Below, in pieces: positions 23,761 through 32,700 of a stretch of DNA of 49,360 bases. Each line of letters opens with the position of its first letter. The stretch's first letter is position 1. The notes under the pieces are model-generated. The model made no database searches. It had not been told where the DNA came from and saw nothing but the letters and a program-made list of their open reading frames with translations. Location: NCBI RefSeq assembly GCF_021343995.1, contig NZ_JAJTTE010000048.1:1-49360 (forward strand). The letters run 5' to 3'. The DNA is from Pseudonocardia terrae. GTDB lineage: Bacteria; Actinomycetota; Actinomycetes; Mycobacteriales; Pseudonocardiaceae. Position numbers and translations under genes: made by a program.

Positions 23761-24495
23761 GTGAGTGAGACGGCGCAGCGCGCGCGGGTCCGCAGGGTCG
23801 TGACCACGAGGGCGGGCGGCCGGTCCACGGCGCCCTTCGACAGCTTCAACCTGTCCCGCGCGGTGGGCGACGACCCCGCCGCGGTCGACGCCAACCGCTA
23901 CCGCCTCACCCGCGAGCTGGGCCTGCGCGGCACCGTGTTCCTGAACCAGGTGCACGGCACCCGCGTGGTCACGGTCACCGAGCCCCCGCGGCGCAGTGCA
24001 CCCGACGTCCCGGAGACCGACGCCGCCGTCACCGCCGTCCCGGGGATCGGGCTCGCGGTGCTGGCCGCCGACTGCGCCCCCGTGCTGCTGTCGGACCCCC
24101 TGGCCGGCGTGGTGGGCGCGGCGCACGCAGGGCGGGTCGGGGCGGCCGCGGGGGTCGTGCCGGCGACGGTGGCGGCCATGCAGGAGCTGGGCGCGACCGT
24201 CGGGGACATCGAGGTGCTGCTCGGGCCGGCGGTCTGCGGGCTCTGCTACGAGGTGCCGGCGGAGATGCGCGCCGAGGTGGAGTCGGCGCTGCCCGGCAGC
24301 GCCGCGACGACCCGGCGGGGCACGCCGTCGGTCGACGTCCGTGCGGGCCTGTATCGCCAGCTCGCCGACCTCGGCGTCACGAAGGTCGGTGCCGACCCGC
24401 GCTGCACCCTCGAGGACCCGGCCCTCTTCAGCCACCGCCGGGACGCGCGGACCGGTCGTCTCGCCGGCGTGATCTGGCTCGACGACCGCGCCTGA
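23761..24495 (+). CDS. pgeF: peptidoglycan editing factor PgeF (laccase-domain, YfiH/YlmD family)
   Basis: A 244-residue protein of the multicopper-oxidase-like YfiH family. The metal or active-site residues are visible: His in LNQVHGTRVV, Cys in AADCAPVLL and His in GAAHAGRVGAAAGV. GPAVCGLCYEVPAEM and the C-terminal LEDPALFSHRRD are family signatures. Members have been linked to removal of wrongly incorporated amino acids in muropeptide precursors and to purine nucleoside phosphorolysis. It follows ftsZ as in most actinobacteria. GTG 23761 is supported by the leaderless promoter. Confidence 0.88.
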   Translation: MSETAQRARVRRVVTTRAGGRSTAPFDSFNLSRAVGDDPAAVDANRYRLTRELGLRGTVFLNQVHGTRVVTVTEPPRRSAPDVPETDAAVTAVPGIGLAVLAADCAPVLLSDPLAGVVGAAHAGRVGAAAGVVPATVAAMQELGATVGDIEVLLGPAVCGLCYEVPAEMRAEVESALPGSAATTRRGTPSVDVRAGLYRQLADLGVTKVGADPRCTLEDPALFSHRRDARTGRLAGVIWLDDRA

Positions 24496-24654
24496 CGACC
24501 GTGCCCGAGTACGCCGCGCGGGAACGGCACCGACGACGACGGCCCCGGACATCACCCCGCGGTCATGGAGCTGTGGACGTTCGGGAGACATCACGGTTGC
24601 GTGATGCTCGCGACACCACCCCTTCGGCTCGCGGGTCCCGGTGGCCACGTTCCG

Positions 24655-24660
24655 TAAGGT
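24655..24660 (+). promoter_or_regulatory. -10 box TAAGGT, leaderless promoter of yggS
   Basis: TAAGGT ends 7 nt before GTG 24668. No -35 match is obvious. It implies that yggS, sepF and possibly yggT and wag31 can be transcribed apart from pgeF. Confidence 0.55.
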
Positions 24661-24667
24661 TCGCCGC

Positions 24668-25411
24668 GTGATGAAGGACGCCTCCCCGGAACGGCGCGCC
24701 GAGCTCGAGCGCCGCCTCGGCGAGGTGCGTGCCCGGATCGCGAAGGCCTGTGCCGCGGCCGGGCGCGAGCCGGACGAGGTGGAGCTGCTCGCCGTCACCA
24801 AGACGATCCCCGCGGCCGACGTCGCGGCGCTGGTCGACCTCGGGCTCCTCGCGTTCGGCGAGAACCGGGCGCAGGAGGCGGCGGCGAAGGTCGAGGAGCT
24901 CCGCGCGCTGCGGCCGGACGCGCCGCTGCGGTGGCACTTCGTCGGCGGGCTGCAGCGGAACAAGGCGAAGCTGGTGGTCCCGTGGGTGACACGGGTCGAG
25001 AGCGTCGACTCGCCCCGGCTGGCCGCCGCGTTGGACAAGGCGGTGCTCCGCGCGCTCGACGAGGGCCTGCGGACGGAACCGCTGCCGGTGCTCGTCCAGT
25101 ACAGCGTGGACGGTGACCCGGACCGCGGCGGTGTGCCCGACGAGGGCCTGCAGGAGCTCGCGGACCAGGTCGCAGGGGCCTCCGGGCTCGTCCTCGACGG
25201 ACTGATGAGCGTCGCCCCGCTGGGTGCCGACGTCGAGGAGTCGTTTGCCGCGATCGAGGCGGCGGGTAGGCGGGTGCGGTCCTCGCACCCCGGCGCGACC
25301 GTGCTGTCGGCCGGGATGAGCGGGGACCTGGAGGTGGCGATCCGTCACGGTTCGACGGTCGCGCGTGTCGGAACGGCCCTTGTGGGGGACCGGACGTTAA
25401 CCTCCCGGTGA
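24668..25411 (+). CDS. PLP homeostasis protein YggS/PROSC family
   Basis: A 247-residue PLP-binding TIM-barrel protein without known catalysis that controls pyridoxal phosphate pools. Lys45 in LAVTKTIPA is the PLP lysine. FGENRAQEA, WHFVGGLQRNKAK, LSAGMSGDLEVAI and VARVGTALVG complete the family motifs. I start at GTG 24668 because TAAGGT ends 7 nt upstream; the in-frame GTG at 24641 would lie upstream of that promoter. It sits between pgeF and sepF, the conserved actinobacterial order. Confidence 0.9.
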   Translation: MMKDASPERRAELERRLGEVRARIAKACAAAGREPDEVELLAVTKTIPAADVAALVDLGLLAFGENRAQEAAAKVEELRALRPDAPLRWHFVGGLQRNKAKLVVPWVTRVESVDSPRLAAALDKAVLRALDEGLRTEPLPVLVQYSVDGDPDRGGVPDEGLQELADQVAGASGLVLDGLMSVAPLGADVEESFAAIEAAGRRVRSSHPGATVLSAGMSGDLEVAIRHGSTVARVGTALVGDRTLTSR

Positions 25412-25467
25412 CTGCCCGGTCCGCGGGGGCGGACCGGCATCGGGGGCGTCGAGGATTGGGAGCACGG

Positions 25468-26205
25468 ATGAGTGCGATGTACCGGCTCAAGGCCTACTTC
25501 GGCATGGTGCCCGCCGAGGAGATGGACTACGCCGACGAGCCGGACGCCTTCGCCGATCCGCGCCGCGCGCCCCGCGCCCGCACCGACCGCTGGTCGGACC
25601 CGGACGACCGCTTCGACGACGCGCCCGACCCCCGGGGCAGCTATGCCGAGTACGAGACCGGCCGCGACGAGCGGCCCCTGGACGACTGGAGCCACCGGTC
25701 GGCGCGCGAGCCCGTCCGTCCGGCGCGCCCCCCGCGCGAACCCGTCCGTTCGACGGGCGGGCTGTCCGGAGGGGCGGGCGGCGGCCTCTCGGCGGGGTCC
25801 CCGACGACGCGCGGCGCCCTCGCCGTGGACCGGGAGGAGTCCGTCCTGCGGGCCGCTCCGGAGCCGCCCGCGCCGGTCGCGGCGTCCTCCTCCGTGCCCG
25901 AGCAGCGCGACCGCGGCGCGGCCGCCCTGGCCCGCATCACGACCCTGCAGCCCAGCAGCTTCACCGAGGCCCGCACGATCGGCGAGCGGTACCGCGACGG
26001 CGTCCCGGTGATCATCAACCTGACCGACCTCGACGAGGCCGCCGCGCGCCGTCTCGTCGACTTCGCCGCAGGCCTGGCGTTCGCGCTGCGCGGCTCCATC
26101 GACAAGGTCACGAGCCGCGTGTTCCTCCTGACACCGGCGGACGTCGAGGTCTCGGCCGACGACGCCCGGAGGCTCGCAGAGCGGGGCCTCTTCCGCCAGG
26201 ATTAG
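25468..26205 (+). CDS. sepF: cell division protein SepF
   Basis: A 245-residue protein. An N-terminal amphipathic segment (MSAMYRLKAYFGMVP) would bind membrane. A charged, disordered middle rich in Arg, Asp and Pro follows, then the SepF core in the last ~90 residues (LQPSSFTEARTIGERYRDG, VIINLTDLDEAAARRLVDF, SIDKVTSRVFLLTP). SepF anchors FtsZ to the membrane through the FtsZ C-terminal peptide, replacing FtsA. ATG 25468 follows GGGAG by 5 nt. YggT begins 3 nt after its stop. Confidence 0.93.
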   Translation: MSAMYRLKAYFGMVPAEEMDYADEPDAFADPRRAPRARTDRWSDPDDRFDDAPDPRGSYAEYETGRDERPLDDWSHRSAREPVRPARPPREPVRSTGGLSGGAGGGLSAGSPTTRGALAVDREESVLRAAPEPPAPVAASSSVPEQRDRGAAALARITTLQPSSFTEARTIGERYRDGVPVIINLTDLDEAAARRLVDFAAGLAFALRGSIDKVTSRVFLLTPADVEVSADDARRLAERGLFRQD

Positions 26206-26208
26206 GGC

Positions 26209-26502
26209 GTGCCGATCGTCCTCCAGTTCGTCATCTACTACATCCTGTTCTTCTTCTGGCTCCTGCTCGTCGCGCGCATCGTGGTCGAGCTGGTGCACTC
26301 GTTCGCGCGCGAGTGGGTGCCCGCCGGGCGCCCCGCCGCGGCCCTCGAGATGGTGTTCAGCGTCACCGACCCACCGGTGAAGTTGTTGCGGAGAGTGATC
26401 CCCGTCGTCCGGATCGGGGGCGTCGGACTGGACCTCTCGATTATGGTTCTGCTGCTGGTGGTGTTCATACTGATGAGCATTGCCAGACCGGCGGTGGCGT
26501 GA
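26209..26502 (+). CDS. YggT family membrane protein
   Basis: A 97-residue protein with two hydrophobic segments (about 5-29 and 76-95), the YggT family layout. FSVTDPPVKLLRRVIPVVRIGGVGLDLS contains the conserved DP...R.IPP-like loop. The function is not established, though it travels with sepF and wag31 in division loci. GTG 26209 lies 3 nt after the sepF TAG. Confidence 0.88.
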   Translation: MPIVLQFVIYYILFFFWLLLVARIVVELVHSFAREWVPAGRPAAALEMVFSVTDPPVKLLRRVIPVVRIGGVGLDLSIMVLLLVVFILMSIARPAVA

Positions 26503-26555
26503 GCCCCAGTCACCCGCCAGCCGGTTTGCCGCCGAGGACTGCATGAGGTGATCCG

Positions 26556-27428
26556 ATGCCGCTGACGCCCGCCGACGTTCACAACGTCGCGTTCAGCAAG
26601 CCCCCGATCGGTAAGCGGGGATACAACGAGGACGAGGTCGACGCGTTCCTCGATCTGGTCGAGGCCGAGCTGGCCCGGCTGATCGAGGAGAACGAGGACC
26701 TGCGCGAGCAGGTCTCCCAGCTCGAGCAGCGGCTCGGCAACGCCGAGGCCGACCTGGAGGAGGCGCGTTCGCGCCCGCAGCAGGGCGGGATGGGGGCCCA
26801 GGCCGGCCCGCCGCCCACGCAGCAGATCCGGCCCGTGGAGCCGCCGCAGCCGCCGCGGCCGGTCGAGCCGCAGCGCGCGATGGGCCCGATGGGCGACGGC
26901 GACGCCGCCGGCGGGGACCACCACGTCCAGGCCGCGAAGGTCCTGGGCCTGGCCCAGGAGATGGCCGACCGGCTCACCGCCGAGGCCAAGAACGAGGCCG
27001 ACTCGATGCTGTCGGACGCGCGCGCCAAGTCCGAGCAGCTGCTCAGCGAGGCCCGGACCAAGTCCGACGGCCTGGTGAACGACGCCCGCGCCCGCGCCGA
27101 GACGATGCTCAACGACGCGCGGACCCGCGCCGAGACCCTCGAGCGGCAGTCGCGCGACAAGGCGTCGTCGCTGGTCAGCGAGGCCGAGCGCAAGCAGACC
27201 GAGATCATCGGCACCATCACGCGCGACAAGGGCGTGCTGGAGAAGAAGATCGACGAGCTGCGGACCTTCGAGCGCGAGTACCGCACGCGGCTCAAGACCT
27301 ACCTGGAGTCGCAGCTGCGCGACCTCGAGGGTCGGGGCTCGGCCGCGCCGTCGGACGCCGCCCGGTCGAACGCCAACGGCGGGTACGCCGCCAGCGGCTA
27401 CGGCCAGCGTGCGGACGCCGGAAGCTGA
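26556..27428 (+). CDS. wag31: polar growth protein Wag31 / DivIVA
   Basis: A 290-residue DivIVA homologue. The N-terminal domain is nearly invariant in the family: LTPADVHNVAFSKPPIGKRG then YNEDEVDAFLDLVEAEL. A coiled coil (about 28-75) and a Pro/Gln-rich linker (about 76-115) precede a long second coiled coil with repeated DARAKSEQLL/SEARTKSDGL/NDARARAETM units. It marks the poles and organises tip growth in actinobacteria. ATG 26556 follows AGGTGAT. Confidence 0.95.
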   Translation: MPLTPADVHNVAFSKPPIGKRGYNEDEVDAFLDLVEAELARLIEENEDLREQVSQLEQRLGNAEADLEEARSRPQQGGMGAQAGPPPTQQIRPVEPPQPPRPVEPQRAMGPMGDGDAAGGDHHVQAAKVLGLAQEMADRLTAEAKNEADSMLSDARAKSEQLLSEARTKSDGLVNDARARAETMLNDARTRAETLERQSRDKASSLVSEAERKQTEIIGTITRDKGVLEKKIDELRTFEREYRTRLKTYLESQLRDLEGRGSAAPSDAARSNANGGYAASGYGQRADAGS

Positions 27429-27507
27429 CGGCCCGGCCCGTCGTCCGAACGACTGGTGGGCGGTAGTGCGTCACTCGCGCCGCCGCCCGCCGTACACGGG
27501 GTGAACA

Positions 27508-29142
27508 GTGCTGCTGCTGGTTCTCGTTCTGGTCCTCATCGCCTTCGGCCTGCTGGTCGTGGCGCTGCTCTCGGGCAGCGTGCTCTGGGCGTGGATCTCC
27601 GTGGCCGTCTCCGTGGCGGCCGCGGTGGCCCTGCTGGTCGACTGGCTGCAACGCCGCTCGGCCGTGAAGGCGGGCGCGGAGTCGCAGCAACCCGCCTCCG
27701 GCGCCCCCGTGGCGCCGCAGGGCGGGCCGCAGGCGCCGCGGCGTGACATCGAGCCGGTCACCGAGGTGCTCCCGGTGTTCGGCCAGGGCTCACCCGGACG
27801 CGTGACCCCGGGCCGGCCCGGGGTGGAGCGTGGACAGTCCTCCTCGGACTCCGGCCACGGTGTCGTCCCGGACTCCGGGTCCGACGCCGAGGCGACCTCC
27901 GTGATGCCCCGGGTGGGACCGTCCGGCTCAGCCGAGCGACCGTCCGGCGCTCTCGGCGGCGACACACGGTCGAGCGAATCTGCGTCACGCAGCGTGACTG
28001 GCGACGAGGGTCATGTCGACGCCCCGGGGCATCCCGGCTCTCCGTCGGGGGAGACCGGGGCGGTCCCCGGTGGAGCAGTGGCGGCCGGTGCGGCCGGCGT
28101 TGCGGCGGGAGCCGCGGTTGCCGGGGTAGCCGGTGCGGCGCACGCGAAGCACGAGAGCGAGGAGCCGGCGTCCGGCCCCTCGGCCGACGAGGCGGGCACC
28201 CGCGCGGGCGCGGCAGAGGAGGCGTCCTCCGCGGATCCGGCGGCGGAGCCCGGAGTAGGGACGTCCAGCACTGCGGCGTCCGATGCTGCGGGGTCCGACG
28301 CTGCGGGGTCCGACGCTGCAGGGTCCGGAACGGCGAAGTCCGACGCAGCGAAGTCGGACGTGGAGCCGGCCGGAGAGGCATCCCCGGCTCCGGCTGGGTC
28401 CCCGGCGGCGTCCCCCGTGTCCGCCGAGGCGGTGGACCAGGCATCGGAACCCGGTCGGGCCGGCGGCACGGCGGCAGCCGGCCCGGCCGCAGGTTCCGCT
28501 GCTGCGCCCGGAGGTGTGGCACCGGACGCGTCGGCCCTGGCTGCGTCGGCTCCGGAAGCCGTGTCGGCGGAGAGCGCCGCATCGGCGACGGGCGCCACGT
28601 CCGGCGACGTGACCACGCCGGACACCTCGGCGAAGTCCGCGGCGGCCCCCGGGAGCGCGTCGACCCCGGGCTCCGGGGCGGCGTCCGCCTCGGCCTCGGA
28701 CATCGACGGCCCCACGGTGGCGACGCCGGCCCACACCGGCTCCGCCCAGGGTGCAGAGCCGCAGCAGGCCGGCCAGCCGTCCGAGGGGCAGCCCGACCAG
28801 CCCCCGGACCAGCAGGGCCAGCCGGCTCAGCAGGCCCCGGCCGGGCAGCAGCCCGCCGGCGGTCCGCCACCGGTGGGCTCGATGCCGCCTCCCGGGCCGC
28901 ACGGCGAGCCCCCGGAGGAACCTCGGGACGCCACGGTCGCGGCGTTGGTCGCCGAGCTGGAGGACGAGGTCGTCGTGGTCGACGAGCAGCCGCGCTACCA
29001 CCTGGCCGGCTGCCGGTCGCTGCCCGGGCGCTCGGTGATCCCGCTGCCGGCCAAGGAGGCGGTCGAGCTGGGCTTCACCCCGTGCGGCTGGTGCAACCCG
29101 GACCGCACCATGGCGGGCCGACACCAGGCCGCGGCCCACTGA
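27508..29142 (+). CDS. membrane protein with Ala/Ser-rich low-complexity region and C-terminal Cys/His motif
   Basis: A 544-residue protein I do not recognise by name. Two hydrophobic segments lie at about 1-22 and 25-45. About 420 residues of Ala, Ser, Gly, Pro and Asp follow, with 15-bp DNA repeats giving SDAAG repeats. The last ~75 residues look folded: AALVAELEDEVVVVDEQPRY then H498-x3-C502-x23-C526-x2-C529, with TPCGWCNP at the end. This pattern resembles the zinc site of Ada-type N-terminal domains. GTG 27508 has GGGGTGAAC upstream. It follows wag31, so a link with envelope or polar functions is possible but unproven. Confidence 0.75.
   Translation: MLLLVLVLVLIAFGLLVVALLSGSVLWAWISVAVSVAAAVALLVDWLQRRSAVKAGAESQQPASGAPVAPQGGPQAPRRDIEPVTEVLPVFGQGSPGRVTPGRPGVERGQSSSDSGHGVVPDSGSDAEATSVMPRVGPSGSAERPSGALGGDTRSSESASRSVTGDEGHVDAPGHPGSPSGETGAVPGGAVAAGAAGVAAGAAVAGVAGAAHAKHESEEPASGPSADEAGTRAGAAEEASSADPAAEPGVGTSSTAASDAAGSDAAGSDAAGSGTAKSDAAKSDVEPAGEASPAPAGSPAASPVSAEAVDQASEPGRAGGTAAAGPAAGSAAAPGGVAPDASALAASAPEAVSAESAASATGATSGDVTTPDTSAKSAAAPGSASTPGSGAASASASDIDGPTVATPAHTGSAQGAEPQQAGQPSEGQPDQPPDQQGQPAQQAPAGQQPAGGPPPVGSMPPPGPHGEPPEEPRDATVAALVAELEDEVVVVDEQPRYHLAGCRSLPGRSVIPLPAKEAVELGFTPCGWCNPDRTMAGRHQAAAH
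28278..28352 (+). repeat. 15-bp tandem repeats coding SDAAG/SDAAK
   Basis: Consecutive 15-nt units of the type TCCGACGCTGCGGGG encode SDAAGSDAAGSDAAGSGTAK and a further SDAAK. The units differ at a few positions. The tract lies in the low-complexity middle of the membrane protein. Confidence 0.75.
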
Positions 29143-29268
29143 TCGCCCCTGCCTGATCACTTCTGCCTGGTCGTCCGGACTGTTCGTCCGGGCGCACCCC
29201 GCGCCCGGCCCGTCGCCGGTCCGCCGGCCCACCGGGCCGTCCGGTCGGTCCGCACGCACCCCGGGCCG

Positions 29269-29298
29269 CCGCGGGACGTCGCGCCCGACGTCCCGCGG
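29269..29298 (+). terminator. hairpin terminator upstream of the ileS T-box
   Basis: CCGCGGGACGTCG (29269-29281) pairs perfectly over 13 bp with 29286-29298 around a 4-nt loop. It lies 127 nt after the membrane protein stop and ends just before candidate -10 boxes for ileS. Confidence 0.8.
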
Positions 29299-29300
29299 AA

Positions 29301-29327
29301 TATCCTGTCGACCGGGCGCGCTACCCT
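29301..29327 (+). promoter_or_regulatory. candidate ileS promoter region (TATCCT, TACCCT -10 boxes)
   Basis: TATCCT (29301-29306) and TACCCT (29322-29327) both match TANNNT and lie just upstream of the T-box leader. TACCCT would start the RNA near 29335, at the foot of the T-box. No clear -35 for either. Confidence 0.5.
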
Positions 29328-29334
29328 GGTCACA

Positions 29335-29526
29335 CAGGCACCGATCCGGCCATCACCGGGGAGCCTCCGGAAGAAACCCGGCAGGGCCGGGGAGTAGAAC
29401 CGGACGGGTTCGGCCCGTCACAGCCGTCGAACGAGCGGTCCCGCGCGAGCGGGGCAAGCGGGGTGGTACCGCGGCTCAGCACCATCGAGTCGTCCCCGTG
29501 CAGACAGCAACGGACTGCACGAGGAG
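29335..29526 (+). ncRNA. T-box riboswitch, isoleucine, translational type
   Basis: The leader of ileS carries the T-box core GGTGGTACCGCGG (29462-29474), which pairs with the uncharged tRNA acceptor end. Upstream, GGCCATCACCGGGGAGCC contains an ATC isoleucine specifier (29352-29354) in the compact Stem I typical of actinobacterial ileS T-boxes. Downstream, GTGCAG (29498-29503) pairs with CTGCAC (29515-29520), and CC and T just upstream can pair with parts of the GAGGAG Shine-Dalgarno (29521-29526). This makes a sequestrator hairpin rather than a terminator. Low tRNA-Ile charging would open translation of ileS. Confidence 0.9.
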
Positions 29527-29538
29527 CACCCGACCGCC

Positions 29539-32500
29539 ATGAGCGAGAGCTACCCCCCGGTTCCCGCGCATCCCTCGTTCCCGCAGCTCGAGCGCGAGGT
29601 CCTCAAGTACTGGGAGGCCGACGACACGTTCGTCGCCTCCGTCGAGGCGCGCCCCGCCGGCGAGAACGGCAGCAACGAGTTCGTCTTCTACGACGGCCCG
29701 CCCTTCGCCAACGGCCTGCCGCACTACGGCCACTTGCTGACCGGCTACGTCAAGGACGTCGTCCCGCGCTACCAGACCATGCGCGGCAAGCACGTCGAGC
29801 GCCGCTTCGGCTGGGACACCCACGGCCTGCCCGCAGAGGTGGAGGCCGAGCGCCAGCTCGGGATCAACCACAAGTCCGAGATCGAGAGCATGGGCGTCGC
29901 CGAGTTCAACGAGGCGTGCCGCACCTCCGTGCTCCGCTACACCGGCGAGTGGCGCGACTACGTGACTCGCCAGGCCCGCTGGGTCGACTTCGACAACGAC
30001 TACAAGACGCTCGACCTGGACTACATGGAAAGCGTCATGTGGGCCTTCAAGACCTTGTGGGACAAGGGCTTGGTCTACTCCGGGTTCCGCGTGCTCTGGT
30101 ACTGCTGGCGCTGCGAGACGCCGCTGTCGAACTCCGAGACGAAGATGGACGACGTCTACCGGGACCGGCAGGACCCGGCCGTCACCGTCGGGTTGCGGCT
30201 CACGAGCGACGACCCCGAGCTGAACGACGCCCTGGCGCTGGTCTGGACGACGACGCCGTGGACGCTGCCGTCGAACCTCGCCGTGGCCGTGCACCCGGAG
30301 GTCGAGTACGCGCTGCTCTCCGCGAACGGTGAGAAGTACGTGCTGGCCACCGCGCGGGTCGGCGCCTACGCCCGCGAGCTGGGCGAGGAGCCCGAGGTCC
30401 TGCGCACCTTCTCCGGCCGCGAGCTGCTCGGCCTGTCCTACACCCCGCCGTTCGACTTCTTCGTCGGCCGGGAGAACGCGCACCGGGTGCTCGAAGCGGA
30501 CTATGTCACCACCGAGGACGGCACCGGGCTCGTGCACATCGCCCCCGCCTTCGGTGAGGAGGACAAGGTCGTCACGGACGCGGCCGGGATCGAGGCCGTC
30601 GTCCCCGTCGACTCGCGGGGCGAGTTCACCGTCGAGGTGCCGCCATACACCGGCCAGCAGGTGTTCGACGCCAACCCGAACATCATCCGCGACCTGAAGA
30701 GCGGTGCCCCCTACGTGAAGGGCGTCCTGCTCCGGCACGAGACCTACGACCACCCGTACCCGCACTGCTGGCGCTGCGGCAACGCCCTGATCCAGCGCGC
30801 CGTCGACTCCTGGTTCGTGCAGGTCACGGCGTTCCGGGACCGGATGGTCGAGCTCAACAAGCAGATCAACTGGGTGCCCGGCAACATCCGGGACGGCCAG
30901 TTCGGCAAGTGGCTGGAGGGCGCCAGGGACTGGGGGATCTCCCGCAACCGGTTCTGGGGGAGCCCGATCCCGGTGTGGGTGTCCGACGATCCGCGCTACC
31001 CGCGCACGGACGTCTACGGCTCGCTCGACGAGCTGGAGCGGGACTTCGGCGTCCGGCCGACGGACCTGCACCGGCCCTTCATCGACGAGCTGACCCGGCC
31101 CAACCCGGACGACCCGACCGGGAAGTCGACCATGCGCCGCGTGCCCGAGGTGCTGGACTGCTGGTTCGAGTCCGGCTCGATGCCGTTCGCGCAGGTGCAC
31201 TACCCGTTCGAGAACCGGGACTGGTTCGAGGACCACTACCCGGGCGACTTCATCGTCGAGTACAACGGCCAGACCCGCGGCTGGTTCTACACGCTGCACG
31301 TGCTGGCCACGGCGCTGTTCGATCGTCCGGCGTTCGAGACCTGCGTGGCGCACGGCATCGTGCTGGGCGACGACGGCGCCAAGATGTCGAAGTCGCTGCG
31401 CAACTACCCGGACGTCAACGAGGTCTTCGACCGCGACGGCTCCGACGCCATGCGCTGGTTCCTCATGGCGTCGCCGATCCTGCGCGGCGGGAACCTGGTC
31501 GTCACCGAGCAGGGCATCCGCGAGGGCGTCCGGCAGGCGATCCTGCCGCTGTGGAACACCTGGTACTTCCTGTCGCTCTACGCCGGGGCGGCGGGGGTCA
31601 CCGGGACCACCCGGACGGACCCCGAGCAGATGTCCGCGCACGTCCTCGACCGGTACGTGCTGGCCAAGACGGCGGACCTGGTCGACGGCGTGACCGCGGC
31701 GCTCGACGCCTACGACATCGCCGGGGCGTGCGAGCAGGTCCGCGACCACGCCGAGGTGCTCACGAACTGGTACGTCCGGCGCTCGCGGGACCGGTTCTGG
31801 GCGGGGGACCGGGACGCGATCGACACCCTGCACACGGTGCTGGAGGTGACCGCACGCGTCGCCGCGCCGTTGCTGCCGCTGACCATGGAGCAGCTGTGGC
31901 AGGGGCTCACCGGCGGCCGCTCGGTGCACCTGACCGACTGGCCGTCCTCGGGCGACCTGCCGCACGACGCGGCGCTGGTCGCGGCCATGGACCGGGTCCG
32001 GCAGGTGGCCTCGGCGGGGCTGTCGCTGCGCAAGGCCCGCAAGCTGCGGGTCCGGCTGCCGCTGGCCTCGCTGACGGTGGCCGCCGCCGACGCGGAGACC
32101 CTCGCGCCGTTCGCCGACATCCTGCGGGACGAGGTGAACGTCAAGGAGGTCGTGCTGACCACGGACGTCGCGACCCACGGCCGCTTCGAGCTGACGGTCA
32201 ACGCCCGCGCCTGCGGTCCCCGCCTGGGCAAGGAGACCCAGACGGCGATCAAGGCCGTGAAGGCGGGGGACTGGACGCCGAACCAGGACGGCACGGTCAC
32301 GGCCGGCGGCATCCGGCTGCTGGAGGGCGAGTTCTCCGAGCGGCTGCTCGCGGCGGACCCGCAGTCCACCGGGGCGCTGCCCGGCAACACCGGGCTCGTG
32401 GTGCTCGACACCGAGGTCACGTCGGAGCTGGCGGCCGAGGGCACGGCGCGCGACGTCGTGCGCGCGGTCCAGCAGGCCCGCCGTGACGCCGGGCTCGACG

Positions 32501-32700
32501 TCTCGGACCGGATCGCCCTGACCCTGGACGCCCCGGAGCCGGTGCTCGACGCGGTCCGGACCCACGAGGCCTTCGTAACGGGTGAGGTGCTGGCGACGAG
32601 CGTGGCCTACGCCGCGGTCGCCGAGCCGACCGGCACCGGCAGCGTCTCCGACCCGCAGGGGAAGAACGCCGAGGTCCGGGTCGCGGTCACCGCCCCCTGA
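29539..32700 (+). CDS. ileS: isoleucyl-tRNA synthetase, type 2 (IleS2-like)
   Basis: A 1053-residue class I synthetase. The HIGH motif is HYGH (62-65) in PFANGLPHYGHLLTGYVKD, and KMSKS is at 615-619. The editing (CP1) domain is present with WTTTPWTLPSNLAV. HYGHxLxG, GWDTHGLPAEVEAE and the length match the eukaryote-like type 2 enzymes found in mycobacteria, which are known for low sensitivity to mupirocin. No C-terminal zinc finger is seen. ATG 29539 lies 12 nt after the sequestered GAGGAG. Confidence 0.96.
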   Translation: MSESYPPVPAHPSFPQLEREVLKYWEADDTFVASVEARPAGENGSNEFVFYDGPPFANGLPHYGHLLTGYVKDVVPRYQTMRGKHVERRFGWDTHGLPAEVEAERQLGINHKSEIESMGVAEFNEACRTSVLRYTGEWRDYVTRQARWVDFDNDYKTLDLDYMESVMWAFKTLWDKGLVYSGFRVLWYCWRCETPLSNSETKMDDVYRDRQDPAVTVGLRLTSDDPELNDALALVWTTTPWTLPSNLAVAVHPEVEYALLSANGEKYVLATARVGAYARELGEEPEVLRTFSGRELLGLSYTPPFDFFVGRENAHRVLEADYVTTEDGTGLVHIAPAFGEEDKVVTDAAGIEAVVPVDSRGEFTVEVPPYTGQQVFDANPNIIRDLKSGAPYVKGVLLRHETYDHPYPHCWRCGNALIQRAVDSWFVQVTAFRDRMVELNKQINWVPGNIRDGQFGKWLEGARDWGISRNRFWGSPIPVWVSDDPRYPRTDVYGSLDELERDFGVRPTDLHRPFIDELTRPNPDDPTGKSTMRRVPEVLDCWFESGSMPFAQVHYPFENRDWFEDHYPGDFIVEYNGQTRGWFYTLHVLATALFDRPAFETCVAHGIVLGDDGAKMSKSLRNYPDVNEVFDRDGSDAMRWFLMASPILRGGNLVVTEQGIREGVRQAILPLWNTWYFLSLYAGAAGVTGTTRTDPEQMSAHVLDRYVLAKTADLVDGVTAALDAYDIAGACEQVRDHAEVLTNWYVRRSRDRFWAGDRDAIDTLHTVLEVTARVAAPLLPLTMEQLWQGLTGGRSVHLTDWPSSGDLPHDAALVAAMDRVRQVASAGLSLRKARKLRVRLPLASLTVAAADAETLAPFADILRDEVNVKEVVLTTDVATHGRFELTVNARACGPRLGKETQTAIKAVKAGDWTPNQDGTVTAGGIRLLEGEFSERLLAADPQSTGALPGNTGLVVLDTEVTSELAAEGTARDVVRAVQQARRDAGLDVSDRIALTLDAPEPVLDAVRTHEAFVTGEVLATSVAYAAVAEPTGTGSVSDPQGKNAEVRVAVTAP

